A program made the position numbers and the translations under genes. Of a stretch of DNA of 64,000 bases, positions 62,994 through 64,000 are shown one piece after another. The stretch is taken from positions 17,634 through 81,633 of the forward strand of contig CAZYHV010000018.1 of assembly GCA_964647485.1 (NCBI GenBank). The letters are read 5' to 3'. The stretch's first letter is position 1, and the number at the start of each line of letters is the position of its first letter. The notes beneath the pieces were generated by a model that was not told the origin of the DNA, made no database searches, and was given only the letters and a program-made list of their open reading frames with translations. Source of the stretch: FW021-bin31 sp964647485. GTDB lineage: Bacteria; Bacteroidota; Bacteroidia; Chitinophagales; Chitinophagaceae.

Positions 62994-63731
62994 TTAATCT
63001 GTTGTTGGCTCCTGTAAAACATCTATAAACTCTGCCGAGGAAGCTTCCATTCGATTCATTAATTTATCGATCTGTGCCGTTAAATAGTGATGACCAATAT
63101 AAGCTAAGATTCCGATAACCAATCCTGTTGCCGAGGTGACCATCTTTACATAAATCCCCTGAGAAATCACTCCTAAAGTAATGTTATTGGTAACAGAGAT
63201 ATCAAAAAACAGTTGAATCATACCGGCAATCGTACCTAGGAATCCAAACATGGGCGCAATTGCAGCAATCATAGATAAAATAATCAGATTCTTTTCCGCA
63301 TGATAAACTTGTAATTTACCGGTATTTTCCATTGATTTTTCAATATAATCAATCGGTTTACCAATCCGTTGAAGGCCTTTTTCTATCATTCTTCCTACCG
63401 GATTTCTTGTATTCTTGGCCAGAGATTTCGCAGCTTGTACATTCCCGGTTGTAATATAATCCCTTATCATATTCATGAAATTGGGATCAATCTTATTGGC
63501 TTTTTTTATCGCCAGATAACGTTCAAAGAAGAAATAGATAGCCACAGCTAACAAAATAGCCAGTGGTATCATCAGCACTCCTCCTTTTATGAGCATCCCA
63601 AAAAGGTTAATATGAGCATCCTGCCCGGCCGACGCTGCCTGTGCATTTTGTGCAGCTTGTTGTACCCGATTCGCGGTATCTGCTGCCATCTGTAGATTAG
63701 AATCCTGAATTTGCAAAAAGGTGCCTAACAT
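62994..63731 (-). CDS. exbB: MotA/TolQ/ExbB proton channel family protein
   Basis: This 245-residue protein has an Ala/Gln-rich N-terminal segment, a first helix (about 49-68), a cytoplasmic domain and two C-terminal helices (about 155-180 and 196-222). Family motifs are APMFGFLGTIAGMIQLF, with the conserved Gly-rich turn, and the polar SQGIYVKMVTSATGLVIGILAY. It pairs with ExbD. Whether it is ExbB or TolQ cannot be settled from sequence alone. A TACTTTTG promoter box lies 22 bp upstream. Confidence 0.9.
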   Translation of the reverse strand: MLGTFLQIQDSNLQMAADTANRVQQAAQNAQAASAGQDAHINLFGMLIKGGVLMIPLAILLAVAIYFFFERYLAIKKANKIDPNFMNMIRDYITTGNVQAAKSLAKNTRNPVGRMIEKGLQRIGKPIDYIEKSMENTGKLQVYHAEKNLIILSMIAAIAPMFGFLGTIAGMIQLFFDISVTNNITLGVISQGIYVKMVTSATGLVIGILAYIGHHYLTAQIDKLMNRMEASSAEFIDVLQEPTTD

Positions 63732-63752
63732 TTATATTGTTTTCATTTAGTC

Positions 63753-63760
63753 CAAAAGTA
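63753..63760 (-). promoter_or_regulatory. -7 promoter box of the ExbB/ExbD operon
   Basis: CAAAAGTA on the plus strand is TACTTTTG on the minus strand, matching TAnnTTTG, 22 bp before the ExbB-type start codon. Confidence 0.55.
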
Positions 63761-63866
63761 CAATAGGACATTCTTTTTTAGTCAAACGTCCTTTAAGCGC
63801 TCAAATTTAATAAAAAAGAGACATTGTTCCTACCTCCCGACAAATTTTCTTATTTTTTTAGGGATT

Positions 63867-63902
63867 TTAGTCTGTTAGTCTGTTAGTCTGTTAGTCTGTT
63901 AG
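63867..63902. repeat. Tandem repeat of TCTGTTAG, four copies
   Basis: A partial TTAG (63867-63870) is followed by four exact copies of the octamer TCTGTTAG (63871-63902). It reads as CTAACAGA on the other strand. The right end overlaps the stop codon of the partial gene at the window edge. Such short arrays change copy number by slippage. Confidence 0.85.
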
Positions 63903-64000
63903 CCCGCAATATTCACCATTTTTTTGAAACAACTCTAAAAATCGTTTAAACCCTAACTCCGCTAATTTAGGTAGTCTATTTCTATTTTCTTGAAAAGGTC
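63891..64000 (-). CDS. C-terminal end of a gene running in from the right edge
   Basis: From the right edge a minus-strand frame runs for 35 codons to TAA at 63893-63891 and reads FQENRNRLPKLAELGFKRFL then ELFQKNGEYCGLTD. The amphipathic character and absence of earlier stops fit a real C-terminus, but the product is not recognised. The final residues (LTD) and the stop codon are encoded by the tandem repeat. Confidence 0.4.
   Translation of the reverse strand, partial: PFQENRNRLPKLAELGFKRFLELFQKNGEYCGLTD

Noticed and set aside
1..64000. CRISPR array, integrase, transposase or prophage
   Set aside because: No regularly spaced repeats and no such genes were seen; the 'Holin-X' protein is of a chromosomal family and not evidence of a phage.

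Overview
This 64 kb window is chromosomal DNA of an AT-rich Bacteroidota bacterium, most likely of the Sphingobacteriales type. The evidence is two complete SusC/SusD pairs with their surface lipoproteins, Bacteroidota-type promoters (TAnnTTTG -7 boxes) upstream of many genes, few Shine-Dalgarno sequences, an ECF sigma factor of the Bacteroidota family, and small families common in that phylum (DUF5362, DUF4369-TlpA, YtxH/Holin-X). I cannot name the species.

Left half (1-30,700): a glycan-utilisation region made of two divergent polysaccharide utilisation loci. The minus-strand locus runs leftward from 19.8 kb: GH130 and GH92, then an IPT/NHL surface lipoprotein, SusC, SusD, two DUF1735/F5-8C-type lipoproteins, a four-domain 'glutaminase A'-type protein, a phosphoesterase, a GH127-type enzyme and a GH2 enzyme cut by the window edge. 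The plus-strand locus runs rightward: a basic-secretory-protein metallopeptidase, an ECF sigma factor without an anti-sigma gene, a LamG lipoprotein, a GH76 endo-alpha-1,6-mannanase, SusC, SusD and a DUF1735-F5/8C lipoprotein. GH76, GH92 and GH130 together point to yeast-type alpha-mannan or mannoprotein. Two observations make the region unusual. First, the GH92 protein has Gln (Q466) where the family has its catalytic acid Glu, a change known from GH92 enzymes that cleave mannose-1-phosphate-mannose diesters; with the phosphoesterase nearby this suggests phosphomannan degradation. Second, a 12-bp palindrome with a central CG (TAAAACGYTTTA, usually within TTGCTAAAACGYTTTA) occurs in the promoter regions of both loci, suggesting one LacI-family regulator encoded outside the window.

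Middle (30.7-50.1 kb): a short patch of diverged repeats, then housekeeping genes: asd, a lamin-tail surface protein, a 1-Cys peroxiredoxin, apaG, two tandem TlpA-like thioredoxins, hisIE, a SlyD-type FKBP, pepT, DUF5362, a crotonase, tRNA-Ser(GGA), nadD, an AI-2E family permease, a YtxH/Holin-X envelope cluster, rmuC, a tadA-like deaminase, lptC and an outer-membrane barrel.

Right part (50.1-64 kb): a class I ribonucleotide reductase (nrdB-nrdA) with no ATP-cone in either subunit and a Glu first metal ligand, preceded by DnaA-box-like 9-mers; a scar with the 5' remnants of two convergent genes; an outer-membrane barrel with an N-terminal helix-hairpin-helix region; a deoxynucleoside kinase; a cytochrome b561-like protein; nadE; a quinone/electrophile-stress-like trio (pirin, ring-cleaving dioxygenase, quinone oxidoreductase); and an ExbB/ExbD pair. 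The right edge holds a short tandem repeat that supplies the stop codon of a gene running off the window.
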